A stretch of 64,000 nucleotides of DNA, taken from the NCBI RefSeq assembly GCF_000411455.1, contig NZ_KE150458.1:694876-758875 (forward strand). The letters are read 5' to 3'. Shown in pieces: positions 62,878 to 64,000 of the stretch; position 1 is the first letter of the stretch; each line of letters starts with the position of its first letter. The notes below the pieces were generated by a model, which saw nothing but the letters and a program-made list of their open reading frames with translations, was not told the DNA's origin and searched no databases. A program made the position numbers and the translations under genes. This DNA is from Microbacterium sp. oral taxon 186 str. F0373. GTDB lineage: Bacteria; Actinomycetota; Actinomycetes; Actinomycetales; Microbacteriaceae.

Positions 62878-64000
62878 ATGCGGATCACAGGCCTCGGCCA
62901 CGCCGGAATGTTCATCGAGACGACGGGCGGCAGCATCCTCTGCGACCCCGTGATGGGTCCGAGCTTCTTCGGCTCATGGTTCCCGTTCCCCGACAACCGC
63001 GGCCTGGACTGGGAGCGCTTCGGGAAGGCGGACTTCCTCTACATCTCGCACCGCCACCGCGATCACTTCGACCCGGCGCTGCTGGAGCGCTACGTGCCGA
63101 AGGACATCCGCGTCCTGCTGCCGGAGTACCCGACGGACGACCTCGAGGTGGACCTCCGCCGCCTCGGCTACGACAACATCGTCTACACGCAGGCAGGGCA
63201 GACTCTGGAGTATCCGGGTGGGCTGAAGATCATGGTGACGCCGCTGCGGGCGCCCAGCGACGGACCCATCGGCGACTCATCACTGAGCGTGGACGACGGC
63301 ACCGCCAGCATCCTGAACCAGAACGACTCGCACCCCCTCGACCTCGATCGTCTGCTGTCGTTCTCCAAGCCCGACGCCTACTTCACGCAGGTCTCCGGCG
63401 CGATCTGGTGGCCCATGGTCTACGACCTGCCGCAGGACTCGAAGCAGCACTTCGCGAAGCTCAAGCGCGACGCGCAGAACAAGCGGGCGATGTATTACAT
63501 CGAGAAGGTGGATGCCGAGCACGTCTTCCCGATGGCGGGCCCGCCCATGTTCCTGCGCGAAGACCTCTTCCGCTTCAACGGGTGGGGGCTGGAGGACGAC
63601 TCGATCTTCACCGATCAGCGCCAGTTCCTCGCGCACATGCGCGCCGAGCGTCCCGACCAGAAGGGCTACGAGTTCGTGCCCGGCACGCAGGTCGACCTCA
63701 ACGGTGGCGTGATCGAGATCACGCAGACCCTCTACACGCCGGAGGAGATCGACCGGGTCTTCGACGACAAGTGGGCCTACCTCGCCGAGCAGCGCGACAG
63801 CCGCCAGGCGGAGGTCATCGCGGAGATCGAGACGCGAGCCGAGCCGATGGCACCGGATGAGATGCTCGCCGCGCTGCAGGAATGGTGGGAGCCGCTGCTG
63901 CGTCGCGCCCGCACGATCCGCACCGGCGTCGGCGGCAACGTCCGCTTCCGCATCGGCGAGCTCGACCTGCTCGTCGACTTCCCCAAGGCGAAGGTGCGGG
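62878..64000 (+). CDS. MBL-fold metallohydrolase, truncated by the window edge
   Basis: The open frame runs past 64000. About 374 residues are visible. The N-terminal MBL core begins MRITGLGHAGMFIETTGGSILCDPVM and has the metal motif SHRHRDHFD (the HxHxDH variant) near residue 60. The later part (VFPMAGPPMFLREDLFRFNGWG and onward) matches large MBL relatives like UlaG or CMP-NeuAc hydroxylase-type MBL proteins with long C-terminal extensions. A Rieske or SCP-like C-terminal domain might follow outside the window. The substrate is unknown. AGGAGG precedes the ATG. Confidence 0.8.
   Translation, partial: MRITGLGHAGMFIETTGGSILCDPVMGPSFFGSWFPFPDNRGLDWERFGKADFLYISHRHRDHFDPALLERYVPKDIRVLLPEYPTDDLEVDLRRLGYDNIVYTQAGQTLEYPGGLKIMVTPLRAPSDGPIGDSSLSVDDGTASILNQNDSHPLDLDRLLSFSKPDAYFTQVSGAIWWPMVYDLPQDSKQHFAKLKRDAQNKRAMYYIEKVDAEHVFPMAGPPMFLREDLFRFNGWGLEDDSIFTDQRQFLAHMRAERPDQKGYEFVPGTQVDLNGGVIEITQTLYTPEEIDRVFDDKWAYLAEQRDSRQAEVIAEIETRAEPMAPDEMLAALQEWWEPLLRRARTIRTGVGGNVRFRIGELDLLVDFPKAKVR

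Overview
The window is a GC-rich (roughly 70 percent by eye) actinobacterial chromosome segment. The gene content fits a Microbacterium-like member of the Microbacteriaceae: SepH, DUF4193, DUF3093, DUF3710, DUF3159 and DUF3000 neighbours, a Rel-SecDF-RuvCAB block, REP-like inverted repeats of the type common in that family, and an actinobacterial-style EF-P. It is core chromosome. I see no rRNA, CRISPR array, integrase, transposase or prophage module.

Layout. 1-4.0 kb: the tail of a gene I cannot assign with certainty, sepH, a DUF4193 zinc-ribbon-like protein, DUF3093 opposite dut, DUF3710 and DUF3159. 4.0-9.1 kb: aconitase behind a 24-bp perfect palindrome, then dxs of the MEP isoprenoid pathway. 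9.1-12.9 kb: a TetR regulator plus membrane protein divergent from aminopeptidase N. 13-18.2 kb (minus strand): a fatty-acid beta-oxidation pair (fadA-fadB) with two operator-like sites, then RNase D and DUF3000. 18.2-23.5 kb: alpha/beta hydrolase, zapE, an ammonium transporter behind GlnR-like boxes, an orphan PemK/MazF-like protein and two small membrane proteins. 23.5-24.5 kb: four tRNA genes (Val-CAC on minus; Gly-GCC, Cys-GCA, Val-GAC on plus) followed by a gene-free stretch rich in inverted repeats. 24.5-29.5 kb: ACT-domain protein, ArsB-type permease, a 23-codon leader ORF before thrS, thrS and an Ap4A-phosphorylase-like HIT protein. 29.5-33.4 kb: vitamin B6 island (pdxY and pdxR on minus, pdxS-pdxT on plus). 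33.4-43.6 kb: lipoprotein, DUF1697, YebC, ruvCAB, yajC-secDF and the (p)ppGpp enzyme Rel. 43.6-50 kb: AbiEi-like protein, DUF349 protein, rarA, a NUDIX-TPR-NUDIX fusion and DUF1361. 50-62 kb: rpsD, alaS-ruvX-mltG-aroE-aroC-aroK-aroB-GNAT-aroQ, efp and nusB (translation, peptidoglycan-strand termination and the shikimate pathway). 61.5-64 kb: membrane-anchored alpha/beta hydrolase and a truncated MBL-fold hydrolase.

Two window-wide signals stand out. First, many genes that head a transcript carry a -10 hexamer TANNNT (or CANNNT) exactly 6 or 7 nt before the start codon, with no Shine-Dalgarno. I list 20 such starts. This looks like a leaderless-transcript grammar and settles several start choices (dut, ruvC, rarA, aroQ, DUF3000). 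Second, the heptamer GGATGCC/GGCATCC is strikingly frequent (about 100 by an eye tally, where composition alone predicts roughly 15). It often forces otherwise unusual codons (GAT-GCC for Asp-Ala, GCA-TCC for Ala-Ser). The thrS leader ORF, the aconitase palindrome, the paired fadA operators and the NUDIX-TPR-NUDIX fusion are the other items I would check first.
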